Positions 33,940-46,910 of a stretch of 64,000 nt of DNA are shown here, in pieces. Under the pieces are notes generated by a model that had not been told where the DNA came from, did no database searches, and saw only the letters and a program-made list of their open reading frames with translations. A program made the position numbers and the translations under genes. Numbering within the stretch: the first letter of the stretch is position 1; every line of letters begins with the position of its first letter. Source of the stretch: Atherix ibis (lineage: Eukaryota > Arthropoda > Insecta > Diptera > Athericidae); contig OY282605.1 in assembly GCA_958298945.1 (NCBI GenBank), forward strand, positions 118,912,267-118,976,266. The letters are read 5' to 3'.

Positions 33940-36900
33940 GTTTATGGAAGAGACTTAGTTATTACGTCTCGTCCTCGCCATTCACCAAATCCTTCTATCG
34001 GAACTCCGCGGCCAAATAATTTTCAAATACCCCTTCAAAAATTTGTCAAACAAATAAAATTTTATTTTAGCCAGCAATGTAATTTTTATCGGCTATATGA
34101 ATTCTTTTTTTTTTGGCCGAAGCTGTATAACAAGTGTCCCATTATTTTTGAATATTTGATATTACCCTTTACCCTTTTTGATATTACCCACAAACAGAAT
34201 ATTTGATATTACCCTTTTTTTGGCCAAGGTTTTCTATGTGATACACTCTTTATTTTTGGCAAAAACTTTATACAATATTTGGTATTTTGTTAATATTTCC
34301 TAATAAGTCAAGTCGGTAATAGGTGTTTTTTGGTATCCCGTTTTTTTTGGCCGAGACTTTCCATTCTTCTATCAGAACTCCTCTGCAAAACAATTTTCGA
34401 ATGCCCCTTCAAAAATTTGTCAAACAAATCACATTTTTTTGACCGGCAATATAATTTTTATCGGCCATTGCCCTTTATGAATTCTTCTTTTTATGGCCGA
34501 AACTGTATAATAAGCGTCCCATTATTTTTGACACAAACTGAATATTTGATATTACCCTTTTTTGGCCAAGGCTTTCTATGTGATACGCTCTTTATTTTTG
34601 GCAAAAACTTTATATATGGTATTTTGTTAATATTTCCTAATAAGTCAAGTCGGTAATAGGTGTTTTTTGGTATACCGTTTTTTTTGGCCGAGACTTTCTA
34701 TTCTTCTATTGGAACTCCTCGACCAAATAATTTTTGAATGCCCCTTCAAAAATTTGTCAAACAAATCACATTTTTTTCGCCGGCAATATTATTTTTATCG
34801 GCCATTTCCTTTTATGAATTCTTCTTTTTTTGGCCGAAACTGTATACCTAGCGTCCCATTCTTTTTGACACAAACTGAATATTTGATATTCCCCTTTTTT
34901 TGTTCACCTTTTTTCAGTCAAGTCTTTCGATGTGATACGCTCTTTATTTTTGGCCAAAACTTTATATTTGGTATTTTGTTAATATTTCCTAATAAGTCAA
35001 GTCGGTAACAGGTATTATTTTGGTATCCCGTTCTTTTTGGCCGAGACTTTCAACCCTTATATCAGAACTCCCCGACAAAATAATTTTCGAATGCCCCTTC
35101 AAAAATTTGTCAAACAAATCACATTTTTTTGACCGGCAATATGATTTTTATCGGCCATGCTCTTTATGAATTCTTTTTTTTTTGGCCGAAACTGTATAAC
35201 TAGCGTCCCATTTTTTTTGGACACAAACAGAATATTTGATATTACCCTTTTTTTGTCCACCTTTTTTCAGTCAAGTCTTTCGATGTGATACGCTCCTTAT
35301 TTTTGGTGAAAACTTTATATTTGGTAATTTGTTAATATTTCCTAATAAGTCAAGTCGGTAACAGGTATTATTTTGGTATCCCGTTCTTTTTGGCCGAGAC
35401 TTTCAACCCTTATATCAGAATTCCTCGACCAAATATTTTTCGAATGCCCCTTCAAAAATTTGTCAAACAAATCACATTTTTTTGACCGGCAATATGATTT
35501 TTATCGGCCATGCTCTTTATGAATTCTGTTTTTTTTTGGCCGAAACTGTATAACTAGCGTCCCATTTTTTTTGGACACAAACAGAATATTTGATATTACC
35601 CTTTTTTTGTCCACCTTTTTTCAGTCAAGTCTTTCGATGTGATACGCTCCTTATTTTTGGTGAAAACTTTATATTTGGTAATTTGTTAATATTTCCTAAT
35701 AAGTCAAGTCGGTAACAGGTATTATTTTGGTATCCCGTTCTTTTTGGCCGAGACTTTCAACCCTTATATCAGAATTCCTCGACCAAATATTTTTCGAATG
35801 CCCCTTCAAAAATTTGTCAAACAAATCACATTTTTTTGACCGGCAATATGATTTTTATCGGCCATGCTCTCTATGAATTCTTTTTTTTTTGGCCGAAACT
35901 GTATAACTAGCGTCCCATTTTTTTGGACACAAACAGAATATTTGATATTACCCTTTTTTTGTCCACCTTTTTTCAGTCAAGTCTTTCGATGTGATACGCT
36001 CCTTATTTTTGGTGAAAACTTTATATTTGGTAATTTGTTAATATTTCCTAATAAGTCAAGTCGGTAACAGGTATTATTTTGGTATCCCGTTCTTTTTGGC
36101 CGAGACTTTCAACCCTTATATCAGAACTCCTCGACCAAATATTTTTCGAATGCCCCTTCAAAAATTTGTCAAACAATCATATTTTTTTTGACCGGCAATA
36201 TGATTTTTATCGGCCATGCTCTTTATGAATTCTTTTTTTTTTTGGCCGAAACTGTATAACTAGCGTCCCATTTTTTTTGGACACAAACAGAATATTTGAT
36301 ATTACCCTTTTTTTGTCCACCTTTTTTCAGTCAAGTCTTTCGATGTGATACGCTCCTTATTTTTGGTGAAAACTTTATATTTGGTAATTTGTTAATATTT
36401 CCTAATAAGTCAAGTCGGTAACAGGTATTATTTTGGTATCCCGTTCTTTTTGGCCGAGACTTTCAACCCTTATATCAGAACTCCTCGACCAAATATTTTT
36501 CGAATGCCCCTTCAAAAATTTGTCAAACAAATCATTTTTTTTTTGACCGGCAATATGATTTTTATCGGCCATGCTCTTTATGAATTCTTTTATTTTTGGC
36601 CGAAACTGTATAACTAGCGTCCCATTTTTTTTGGACACAAACAGAATATTTGATATTACCCTTTTTTTGTCCACCTTTTTTCAGTCAAGTCTTTCGATGT
36701 GATACGCTCCTTATTTTTGGTGAAAACTTCATATTTGGTAATTTGTTAATATTTCCTAATAAGTCAAGTCGGTAACAGGTATTATTTTGGTATCCCGTTC
36801 TTTTTGGCCGAGACTTTCAACCCTTATATCAGAATTCCTCGACCAAATATTTTTCGAATGCCCCTTCAAAAATTTGTCAAACAAATCACATTTTTTTGAC

Positions 36901-39650
36901 CGGCAATATGATTTTTATCGGCCATGCTCTTTATGAATTCTGTTTTTTTTTGGCCGAAACTGTATAACTAGCGTCCCATTTTTTTTGGACACAAACAGAA
37001 TATTTGATATTACCCTTTTTTTGTCCACCTTTTTTCAGTCAAGTCTTTTGATGTGATACGCTCCTTATTTTTGGTGAAAACTTTATATTTGGTAATTTGT
37101 TAATATTTCCTAATAAGTCAAGTCGGTAACAGGTATTATTTTGGTATCCCGTTCTTTTTGGCCGAGACTTTCAACCCTTATATCAGAATTCCTCGACCAA
37201 ATATTTTTCGAATGCCCCTTCAAAAATTTGTCAAACAAATCACATTTTTTTGACCGGCAATATGATTTTTATCGGCCATGCTCTCTATGAATTCTTTTTT
37301 TTTTGGCCGAAACTGTATAACTAGCGTCCCATTTTTTTGGACACAAACAGAATATTTGATATTACCCTTTTTTTGTCCACCTTTTTTCAGTCAAGTCTTT
37401 CGATGTGATACGCTCCTTATTTTTGGTGAAAACTTTATATTTGGTAATTTGTTAATATTTCCTAATAAGTCAAGTCGGTAACATGTATTATTTTGGTATC
37501 CCGTTCTTTTTGGCCGAGACTTTCAACCCTTATATCAGAACTCCTCGACCAAATATTTTTCGAATGCCCCTTCAAAAATTTGTCAAACAATCATATTTTT
37601 TTTGACCGGCAATATGATTTTTATCGGCCATGCTCTTTATGAATTCTTTTTTTTTTTGGCCGAAACTGTATAACTAGCGTCCCATTTTTTTTGGACACAA
37701 ACAGAATATTTGATATTACCCTTTTTTTGTCCACCTTTTTTCAGTCAAGTCTTTCGATGTGATACGCTCTTTATTTTTGGTGAAAACTTTATATTTGGTA
37801 ATTTGTTAATATTTCCTAATAAGTCAAGTCGGTAACAGGTATTATTTTGGTATCCCGTTCTTTTTGGCCGAGACTTTCAACCCTTATATCAGAACTCCTC
37901 GACCAAATATTTTTCGAATGCCCCTTCAAAAATTTGTCAAACAAATCATTTTTTTTTTGACCGGCAATATGATTTTTATCGGCCATGCTCTTTATGAATT
38001 CTTTTATTTTTGGCCGAAACTGTATAACTAGCGTCCCATTTTTTTTGGACACAAACAGAATATTTGATATTACCCTTTTTTTGTCCACCTTTTTTCAGTC
38101 AAGTCTTTCGCTGTGATACGCTCCTTATTTTTGGTGAAAACTTTATATTTGGTAATTTGTTAATATTTCCTAATAAGTCAAGTCGGTAACAGGTATTATT
38201 TTGGTATCCCGTTCTTTTTGGCCGAGACTTTCAACCCTTATATCAGAATTCCTCGACCAAATATTTTTCGAATGCCCCTTCAAAAATTTGTCAAACAAAT
38301 CACATTTTTTTGACCGGCAATATGATTTTTATCGGCCATGCTCTTTATGAATTCTGTTTTTTTTTGGCCGAAACTGTATAACTAGCGTCCCATTTTTTTT
38401 GGACACAAACAGAATATTTGATATTACCCTTTTTTTGTCCACCTTTTTTCAGTCAAGTCTTTCGCTGTGATACGCTCCTTATTTTTGGTGAAAACTTTAT
38501 ATTTGGTAATTTGTTAATATTTCCTAATAAGTCAAGTCGGTAACAGGTATTATTTTGGTATCCCGTTCTTTTTGGCCGAGACTTTCAACCCTTATATCAG
38601 AATTCCTCGACCAAATATTTTTCGAATGCCCCTTCAAAAATTTGTCAAACAAATCACATTTTTTTGACCGGCAATATGATTTTTATCGGCCATGCTATTT
38701 ATGAATTCTTTTTTTTTTGGCCGAAACTGTATAACTAGCGTCCCATTTTTTTTTTGACACAAACAGAATATTTGATGTTTCCCTTTTTTATCCACCTTTT
38801 TTTGGGCAAGGCTTTCTATGTGATATGCTCCTTATTTTTGGCAAAAACTTTATACAATATTTGTTATTTTGTTAATATTTCCTAATAAGTCAAGTCGGTA
38901 ATAGGTGTTTTTTGGTATCCCGTTTTTTTTGGCCGAGACTTTCCATTCTTCTATCAGAACTCCTCTGCAAAACAATTTCCGAATGCCCCTTCAAAAATTT
39001 GTCAAACAAATCACATTTTTTTGACCGGCAATATAATTTTTATCGGCCATTGCCCTTTATGAATTCTTCTTTTTATGGCCGAAACTGTATAATAAGCGTC
39101 CCATTATTTTTGACACAAACTGAATATTTGATATTCCCCTTTTTTTGTTCACCTTTTTTCAGTCAAGTCTTTCGATGTGATACGCTCTTTATTTTTGGCC
39201 AAAACTTTATATTTGGTATTTTGTTAATATTTCCTAATAAGTCAAGTCGGTAACAGGTATTTTTTTGGTATCCCATTTTTTTTGGTCGAGACTTTCTATT
39301 CTTCTATCGAAACTCCTCGGCCAAATAATTTTCGAATGCCTCTTCAAAAATTTGTCAAACAAATCACATATTTTTTGACCGGCAATATGATTTTTATCGG
39401 CCATGCTCTTTATGAATTCTTTTTTTTTTGGCCGAAACTGTATAACTAGCGTCCCATTTTCTTGTTGACACAAACAGAATATTTGATGTTTCCCTTTTTT
39501 ATCCACCCTTTTTTGGGCAAGGCTTTCTATGTGATATGCTCCTTATTTTTGGCAAAAACTTTATATTTGGTATTTTTTTAAAGTCAAATCGGTAATAGGT
39601 ATTTTTTGGTATCCCGCTTTTTTTGGCCGAGACTTTCTATAATGTTTGTT
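33940..39650. repeat. 354 bp satellite with a 1414 bp four-unit repeat
   Basis: About 16 units, each starting near TTTTTGGCCGAGACTTTC and containing CCCCTTCAAAAATTTGTCAA, CCGGCAATATGATTTTTATC, GGCCGAAACTGTATAAC and AATATTTCCTAATAAGTCAA. Central units are about 353-354 bp and very similar. Four-unit blocks of 1414 bp repeat: 35864-36067 and 37278-37481 are the same, as are 36402-36674 and 37816-38088, and the variant GAATTCTGTTTT recurs at about 35521, 36934 and 38352. Units at both edges (34350-34690 and 38924-39290) are more diverged but resemble each other (CCATTCTTCTATCAGAACTC). No coding sense is evident. Confidence 0.93.
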
Positions 39651-41077
39651 CCTATTGTTGCTCAGACTGTATATTTGGTGTCCTACTTTTTCTATTAGCT
39701 AATATATAATTGAACAAAATTTAAATATAACTTTAATATTTGAAAATTATTAAGCAGTTTAATAGGCAGAAGTGATTTTTCAACTTAAAAATTTCAAACT
39801 AATCGTAATTAAGGTAATAATGTATTAAGTACAACGTTTTTCTCCATGTGTATTTTTCTAATTTACAATTTATTCCTAAATAAAAATTGTGAATATTTAA
39901 AAAGAAAAAAGAAAACCGAACACTTGAGGACATGAAAATCCATTACAAATGATTGATTCGACGAACACTTATTATGCAACCCCGGTAAATGGTTAAAAAT
40001 TCCGCAAATACTGGTAAAATAGAAGTTATTATTCGTAACTGCTTTTTCCATTCAGTCGAGACAGTAAATGTTGAAGAAGATTTCCTGTGCCTGATTGTTC
40101 TTGCAATTGTTTACTTTTATGGACCTTGTTTTTTGTTGTGTTGACTTGTCTCCCAGCTGCATAAATTCCATTGCGATGTGTCAGGATTTGCACAGCCGTT
40201 ACCTATGAATGCATCTGATACTTGCTCGTAATAGAGCAGGACACCTGAAACTAGTTTCGAACGTTCAAGTCTCCATCAATAATATAATAACAAACAGTAA
40301 TTGTTCTCGAGTTATGGTCAACGCATCATGGAGAGGGGCCTCTACTAGCGCACAAATGGTAAATGGCTGACAAAAAGTACGCCGTGTGCATACCGAATGC
40401 AAATAAGTTGCAGCCGACAGCTAGCCACGACCACCACTGGCGATATGCTCAAATAATTGGTTTGCAAATAGAAGATAATCTTTATGCTATGCACTTGCGA
40501 ATAGTAATTATCCATTAAACTGATTTCATTTTCATCATAATTGATATTGGTGGTTGGTTGGTCGATGGGAAAAGGTCCGTAAATGCATCTAATCTACATT
40601 ATAATGCACCCACTGCACATTTGCACAACTGACATTTTAATAAATCTACTCACATTCATCTTCTAATTACGACAATAGCTCGTGCTAATTTCCCGCAAAG
40701 TTGGAATATTAAACTTTTATTCGATGGTTTCTTCTTCTCTTAGGCTTATGAATATCTGTTTGCATATGAATTTTTCCATTTAATTTAGTAATAAAATAAA
40801 AATTTTTGTTATTGCATTCTTTTTTTTCCTTCAAAACAAAGCAACGTTTTCTTATAGAGTATTTGTTTGCTTTAAGAATTTTCTTACTCAATCATTATGT
40901 CAAATATCAAAAGAGATTTTTCTTATATTCAAGCATTTTTTTTTAAAAAGCAGCTCTGTTTATAATTGAGTAAAAATAATGATTTTTTTTCTCAAAATAT
41001 TTTGTTCAAACGATTTGCTCACTATACAAATTTAATTACGAATAATAAATCATTTTGAATAGCCAGCAAACGGTATA
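39651..41077. other. No gene seen, unique sequence
   Basis: No supportable frame. The stretch at about 40060-40640 has balanced composition and no repeats, in contrast to its surroundings, and could be regulatory DNA; this is a guess from composition. Confidence 0.35.
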
Positions 41078-42193
41078 GGAGGTCTGAATTGATGCCTGTT
41101 CAAAAAGTATTGAATTTTTTGTGGCGTTATGTTGGTACTCATGTCTCTCATTTATGCCGACAAGTTCGGCCATTTTGAATTTTCAGTTAATTTTTGACAG
41201 CTGCTTTGCTTGCATGTGTTTTAGCTCGTCTTTGATTTTTGCCCATTCCAAAAAAATGGATCAAAGGATCTGTATCAAATTTTGTGTGACAAAAAAACAA
41301 AATTAATTGCGCGGATGCATTTCGAATGTTGACTGTGGCATATGGTAAAGCTACCTTGGGCCGAGAAGATGTGAACGACGAAAAGCGTGCCGGACGCCCG
41401 AGCACGTCAACAACAGACGAAAACATTGATGAAGTGAAGAAAATAGTATTGGTCAATCGTCGAATCACCGTTAGAGAAGTTTCTGAGGACTTAAACATAT
41501 CGATTGGCTCGTACCATTTTCGTACCAAAATTGCTCAATTTCGACCAAAAACAGCATCGCATTAACATTACTAAGGAGCTGTCCGCGACGACCCAAATTT
41601 GCTCCAGAGGGTCATAACTAGTGACAAATCATGTATTTATGGTTATGACGTGGAAACCAAAGCTCAGTCATCCCAGTGGAAGCTGCCGCACGAGCCAAGA
41701 CCGAAAAAAGCGCACCAAGTTCGATCGAATGTGAAGGTTTTACTAATAGTTTTCTTCGATTGCAGGGACGTGGTGCATCATGAGTTCTTTCCACAGGGTA
41801 GAAAGGTCAATAAGGCATATTACCTGCAAGTTATGAGCAAGTTGCGAGAAACAATCCACCAGAAACGCACGGATTTGTAGAAGAACAAAAATTGGCTTTT
41901 CCTATTTTTGGCCAAAAACAACACACTAATAATGCCGGAGCCACCCTATTCCCCAGATCTGACCCCCTATGACTTTTTCTTGTTCCCGAAACTGAAGAGC
42001 CCCATGAAAGGATGATCAAAGGAGGAGCTAAACAAGATCACAAAAAATGATTTTTTGAAGTGTTTCGAGGATTCGAAAAAACGTTGGCACAAGTGTATAA
42101 TATCTTCAGGGGATTACTTTGAAGGGGACAAAATAGATATTCATGAATAAATAAATAATTTTTGAAAAAAAAAACACAAAATTTGCGATACTT
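41078..42193 (+). mobile_element. Mariner (family B, copy 3), nearest to full length
   Basis: The left terminal repeat has an 11 bp insertion (GGAGGTCTG, then AATTGATGC, then CTGTTCAAAAAGTA). The right end stops inside the repeat at GCGATACTTT. Coding runs from ATG 41256-41258 (MDQRICIKFC) to TAA 42148-42150. It has GRPSTSTTDENID and RRITVREVSEDLNISIGS of the DNA-binding part, RVITSDKSCIYGYD where TGDESWVYGYD is expected (the first Asp is kept but Trp is Cys), GRKVNKAYYLQVM, and SPDLTPYDFFLFPKLK with the third Asp. The HHDNAPAH segment with the second Asp is deleted, and frames are broken. Confidence 0.87.
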
Positions 42194-42370
42194 TAATGTC
42201 TTATCCTGGAAATATTTTCGCCAATTTAGCTGTCTCCGTAAAAAACGTGTGTAACTCCGTAAAAAACATAAAAGGATAGTGGACAAAAGGAATTCTTGCG
42301 GTATTCCATTTTTCATCAAAGATGTTTCTAAGAAAAATGACCATTAGACGTGTCTGATTCATATAATGTT
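42194..42370 (-). pseudogene. Scrap of a LINE reverse transcriptase
   Basis: On the minus strand, TSNGHFS and, after a frameshift, KNGIPQEFLLSTILLCF match NGHFSS and DIPQGSPLSTILF of the LINE at 6090-7440, so this looks like the same or a related family. It adjoins the truncated right end of the B-family mariner. Confidence 0.5.
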
Positions 42371-43732
42371 AAAAGTCAATCACAAATTAATTTCTGAAAA
42401 TATCAGTTTTATTATAAAATTAAAAAAATATTACTAAAATCTAAATTTTCTTTCTTTTATTTATGAAAAGATCACAGAAAATATGTTAGGTCACCAAACA
42501 AATTTACTCTATCTAATAAAACCCCTACAAATGTTCACATAACATAACCTTATTAATATTAAAGATTTTTGTTAAAATATTTTAGAAAACATAAATTATC
42601 TATCCATTAAATTTTTTATATTCAAATAGTATTTATATTTTCTATTGAAATATCTTCTTCAATTAGACAATATTCATTTCTGGGTATCTTCAACCATGCA
42701 CTCATATCAGATTTTATGATTTATGCATTAACATGTCATTTTGGTAATTTATAATAAACGATTATGAGAACGTCTGATTTTCATTTGAAATTTAGTTAAT
42801 TTATGATCAATTTAGTTTTGCAAGTTAATTTTTAAGATATTTGCATTCACTAGAATTAAAATAAAAAAGGAAAACATGAATTTCTGAACCATTTTCGCTA
42901 GAATGAGATGTGCTATTAAAAAAAAAACGGAGCAGAAAAATGAAACTTGTATGAATAAGTTGCCGTTGCCTAATAATAATACTGATTGGGCTATTCTTAA
43001 ATAGAATATCATATTGGGTAGATTCATTTATAGTGCAGTAACCAGCAGAGCATCATTTCGGATTAAAGTTCAACTTAGGAGAATATGGTATGTGCTGAAT
43101 ACACTTTTCTTATGAGACATTCGACTCTTACTCTTGGTAACCGTAAATCATTTACTGTCCATTGGAATTTTGATGCTGGCCAGCCAGCCATCCAGCCAGA
43201 CACAAAAGACAATCTACGGCGTTGTTGGATGATTTATCGTTCACTTAATTTACACTAAAAACACTTTTGTCCATGATGTCTTTCTTTACTGATTAATAAA
43301 GGAAATGATTTACAAAATGCATGTCCACCACAGGGGGAGAAATTCTGTATCTAACTACCAAGAGACAGTTGGAGTGGGCTCCGCCATTTCCACTTGATGG
43401 ATCATTATTTTAATTCACGGCACACCGACTCAATCAGATCATGATGTTAATTGGGGGGGAGAAACTTCCAAAATTTCATATAAACTCGTAATCATCAAAA
43501 ATGTCAATTCATATTTCCTGACTGTGTTATCATATTTTATCTTCTTCAAATTTTTTGTTGTTGTTTTGTTTTCAAATATTTTCCTTAATTGGTTTTGCAC
43601 ATTATTTTCTTTATTAATTTTTAATGGTATTATTAATAATACTTTTTTTATAGTTTTACAAAAGACTGCTTAGAACTAGAGATGCACATGGGATAGTCTT
43701 TACATTGAAAACTATCATTTTTTGGTGAAATA
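42371..43732. other. No gene seen, unique sequence
   Basis: AT-rich, no supportable frame. A patch of mixed composition at about 43010-43460 includes CCAGCCAGCCATCCAGCCAG. Nothing identifies a function. Confidence 0.35.
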
Positions 43733-43795
43733 ACAGGTGTATAAGCTTAAATCCGCTGTTTTTTTAGTCAAAAAAACACATGTTCTTTTCATAAA
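43733..43795 (-). mobile_element. Solitary terminal fragment of an A-family mariner
   Basis: ACAGGTGTATAAGCTTAAAT followed by CCGCTGTTTTTTTAGTC matches the 3' end of the A family in inverse orientation (compare 63615-63652). No transposase text follows. It shows another A copy once ended here. Confidence 0.75.
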
Positions 43796-44599
43796 AAAAT
43801 TTCTTAACTAAAAACGGATAGAAAATTAATTGAAAATATTTTTTTTTAAATGATTGTCGGGCAATATTTTATTAAAAATAAATGATTTTGTTTATTTATA
43901 AGTGCACATAATTCTCAACTGATGTGGTAAAAGTAGTTCGATCCTGATTGTATGGAAGATTGCTGTAAAAGGGTTTTGGGATAATCATAGACGAATAAGT
44001 TTTGTGTATAAAATATATTTTTATTGTTTTACAAAATCTCGTCCCTTTGCAGAAGACGACATGCTAAAAATATTTGTCTGATCGTACACGATAAAAAAAA
44101 CGCATACCATGCGTTTTTCTGATAAAGAACAATTCTCCGGTTAAAATTATTTTTGCTCGATTCGTGAATAATTTCTAGTAAGCATATTGTTGTGTACATT
44201 TATCTTCTAAGGGAATTTGGTGCCCCATGAGAGGCAATCATCATTTTCATAACACTGCGGACCCTAACGTAAGTTATTATCATGAAAAATCTTTTTATGT
44301 CTTCTCAGGAGTTGGTATCGGGAAGTACCACTAAATTACTCCTCCTTAATTAAATAAAAAAAAATTACTTAAGAAGCAACATATTTTTTAAAATAAATTT
44401 TTTATTGAATCTTTACAAATTAAAAAGGACAATTCCAATTTTTCAAATAGTATTTTAGGAAAATATGCTTTTTTAAATATATTTAAAAAAAAGAATTCAA
44501 TAAAAAAAAATATTTTTTTCTATAATTAAAATAAATAAATCTATTGCAAAAAAAATATCCCTTAAAGTATTTTTTTTCACAAAAATTACCCAAAACTGA
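43796..44599. other. No gene seen
   Basis: Unique AT-rich spacer. No supportable frame. Confidence 0.5.
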
Positions 44600-45833
44600 C
44601 CAGGTGTATAAACTTAAATCCGCTCTTTTTTTGGTCAAGCAAAAAAAAAAAAATTCCCATCTCTCGGGTAATTTGTGGATACCACGCCAAAAAAAATCCT
44701 TCTCTTTCGAGGCAAACCTCAATCAAGCCATTTTCGGACGTCTTCGTAAGAATCGAAGTGCTGCTCAGCGAGCGCGTGGCCCTTCGACGAAAACCGGTGG
44801 TAGTCGGAAGGGGCCAGGTCTGGTGAATAAGCGGGGTGGGGTAGCACCTTCGGGTGAGTGTCTCCAAGTATTGTAGTTTCGGACCATTTTTGACGTGTAC
44901 GATGGTGCGTTGTCGTGGAGGAAAATCAGCTTGCCATGTCTTTTTTGATAATGCGTTCTTTTTTTCACGCAGAGCACGGTGCAATTTAATCAGTTGTTGG
45001 TGGTAGTAGTGAGCATTGATAGTTTCACCAGGTTTCAACATCTCATAGTAGACGATACCTTGCTGATCCCTCCAAACGCACAGCATCGTCTTCCGTCCAA
45101 AGCGATTTGGTCTTGGGGAAGATGTTGATAGTTGGCCGGGATCAACCCACGATTTCTTGAGTTTAGGATTCTCGAAATATATCCACTCTTCATCGCCTGT
45201 CATAATCCGATGCAGGAACGACTTTGTTTTTTGTCCGGCGAGCAAGATTTCGCATGTGTTTTGGCGTCGCTCCATCTGCCTATCGTTCAATTCATGCGGC
45301 ACCCATTTTTCGATCTTTTCAATCTTCCCTATGGAACGCAGACACATGGAAATGGCTGGTTGAATAGCGCACAATTGCTTCGCGAGCATTTTTTGCGATT
45401 GGGTATCGTCTTCGTCCAAAAGAGCGCAATTGATGGTCCTCAACCATCCTAGGTCGATTTTCACGCTTCTTGCCCCACAAGTCAAAATTACGGTCTTTGA
45501 ACCGATGAAACCAATCTCGGCACGTTGTTTCCGATAACGCACTGTCACTATAGGCCTCCATAAGCATTTGATACGATTCAGCAGCCGATTTCTACAAATT
45601 GAAGCAGAAAAGCAGAGCTTCCCGCATATGCTCATTTTCTGGCCCAAAACTAGACATGATAACCAAAGGAAAAATGTATGTTGTTGTACGAAATTGCTGA
45701 CAATGTGCATTGATTAATGTTGACAGATGTCAAACTCATAAAACAAAAAGTATGGCGTACCAATGGTAGCTTCATATGCTCAGTTACGCCATCTATGACC
45801 AAACAGATGACGGATTTAAGCTTATACACCTGG
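44600..45833 (-). mobile_element. Mauritiana-type mariner (family A, copy 3), both ends present
   Basis: 1234 bp with terminal repeats CCAGGTGTATAAACTTAAAT at the left and its inverse at the right. TA follows at 45834-45835, while the left flank is GA, so one copy of the target duplication has mutated. The transposase starts at 45657 with an undamaged N-terminus (MSSFGPENEH). Frameshifts occur in the HTH region and after about two thirds. TGDEEWIYFENPKLKKSWVD and KTMLCVWRDQQGIVYYEMLK are clean. The C-terminus (RGIHKLPERWE) runs straight into the 3' leader, losing about 10 codons. Confidence 0.9.
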
Positions 45834-45835
45834 TA

Positions 45836-46129
45836 TTCTTATAATATTTTTGTGATCATCAACTATAATATAAAAAAAAGGAGATTTTTTAAAGACGAGC
45901 AAAAGCAGCTACTTGGGATTTGCTCTTAATTTAAGAATTAATTTCTAAAACGTAAGAAAATCTTGTTGCTTTTTAAAGCGTTTATGTTAATTGAAGAGGA
46001 TTGCAAAAGTGAGGACAATTGTCTTTTAAAAGAATTTTCAAAGGATTACAGTCGACTATGAAATGAGTAACAGTATGGTTTTTTTTGTAATGAGTAACAG
46101 TATGGTTCGGTATGGTTCACCCTATTATG
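45836..46129. other. No gene seen
   Basis: Short AT-rich spacer with a direct repeat of GTAATGAGTAACAGTATGGT-like text near 46060-46105. Confidence 0.4.
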
Positions 46130-46260
46130 CACACAATAGCGAGCATCGATGATTGTTCGGAGAATATTCGATTGGAGGGTCTGCATTCAACCCAGAGTTC
46201 TATTCCGTAAGTCTAAATGGGTCTTATTACTGTATTATATATAAGTAATTCTCGCAAGGC
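46130..46260 (-). pseudogene. Possible jockey-like LINE scrap
   Basis: Minus-strand LQSNILRTIIDARYCV resembles LQANILRKIVDNLFYV in the C-terminal part of the LINE at 58862-61510. The match is short and surrounded by stops, so this call is weak. Confidence 0.3.
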
Positions 46261-46658
46261 GATTACTTATGGGTGAATCAAATCTATTCCAGAAGTGGCC
46301 TATGGGACTTGGCGAACCCGTGGAACCGGAGCTGGTCTATCTAGGAATATACAAGGTCCTTATTGTAGCTCTTTCAATGGGTGTATCGACCAAGTACTCT
46401 TTTTGCCAGTTAAAATGCACTGTACCTGATCACAGAGATGAGTTTCCTTTTGTTTAATACCTACTTCGTCGGTTGTCCCAGGTGCTATCAGTGCAGATGG
46501 TAGTAGAGGTTTAGGTCTCCAAACCATAAGTTATGGCTACTTGGAGGCTGGGTGATCTAGATGCTAGACCGATCACCGAAGATAAATTGACGGATGTACT
46601 GCTTGATTGCTTCATGCATAGAACAAATGGCAGGTTTTGCTTACAGAATATGGAATAG
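46261..46658. other. No gene I can identify
   Basis: Composition is less AT-rich than average. A 62-codon frame at 46269-46457 matches nothing I know and is probably decayed transposon. Confidence 0.3.
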
Positions 46659-46910
46659 TTGACAGCCATAAGATGTATACATAATGAAGCTTATGAGAAG
46701 CCCACCGGAGATGAAATGGTGAACAGAAAGGCAAATTTTCTAAATTTGGGCGACGAAATTAAGGCAAAAATGATTATAGTTACCAAAAAAGTAATTTTCC
46801 ATTATGACAATGCACCAGCCCACACATCAGTTATAGGCAGTGAGAAAATTGAATGCACTGCGTTGGGAGATACTCCCGCATCCAACGAATCTTTTAGATT
46901 TGGTCCCTAG
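46659..46910 (+). pseudogene. Scrap of a mariner catalytic domain
   Basis: The translation contains KKVIFHYDNAPAHTS, the second-Asp motif of mariner transposases, followed by text with little further match. It belongs to none of the well-preserved families in the window. Confidence 0.5.

Noticed and set aside
34330..39506. Repeated 60-113 codon frames on both strands of the 354 bp satellite
   Set aside because: They recur once per unit, are interrupted by small indels in T-runs, and exist on both strands, which points to sequence periodicity rather than genes.
44586..45710. A single 374-codon protein on the minus strand
   Set aside because: It is the A-family mariner read through frameshifts: correct transposase text only in the middle third, with wrong-frame text at both ends.
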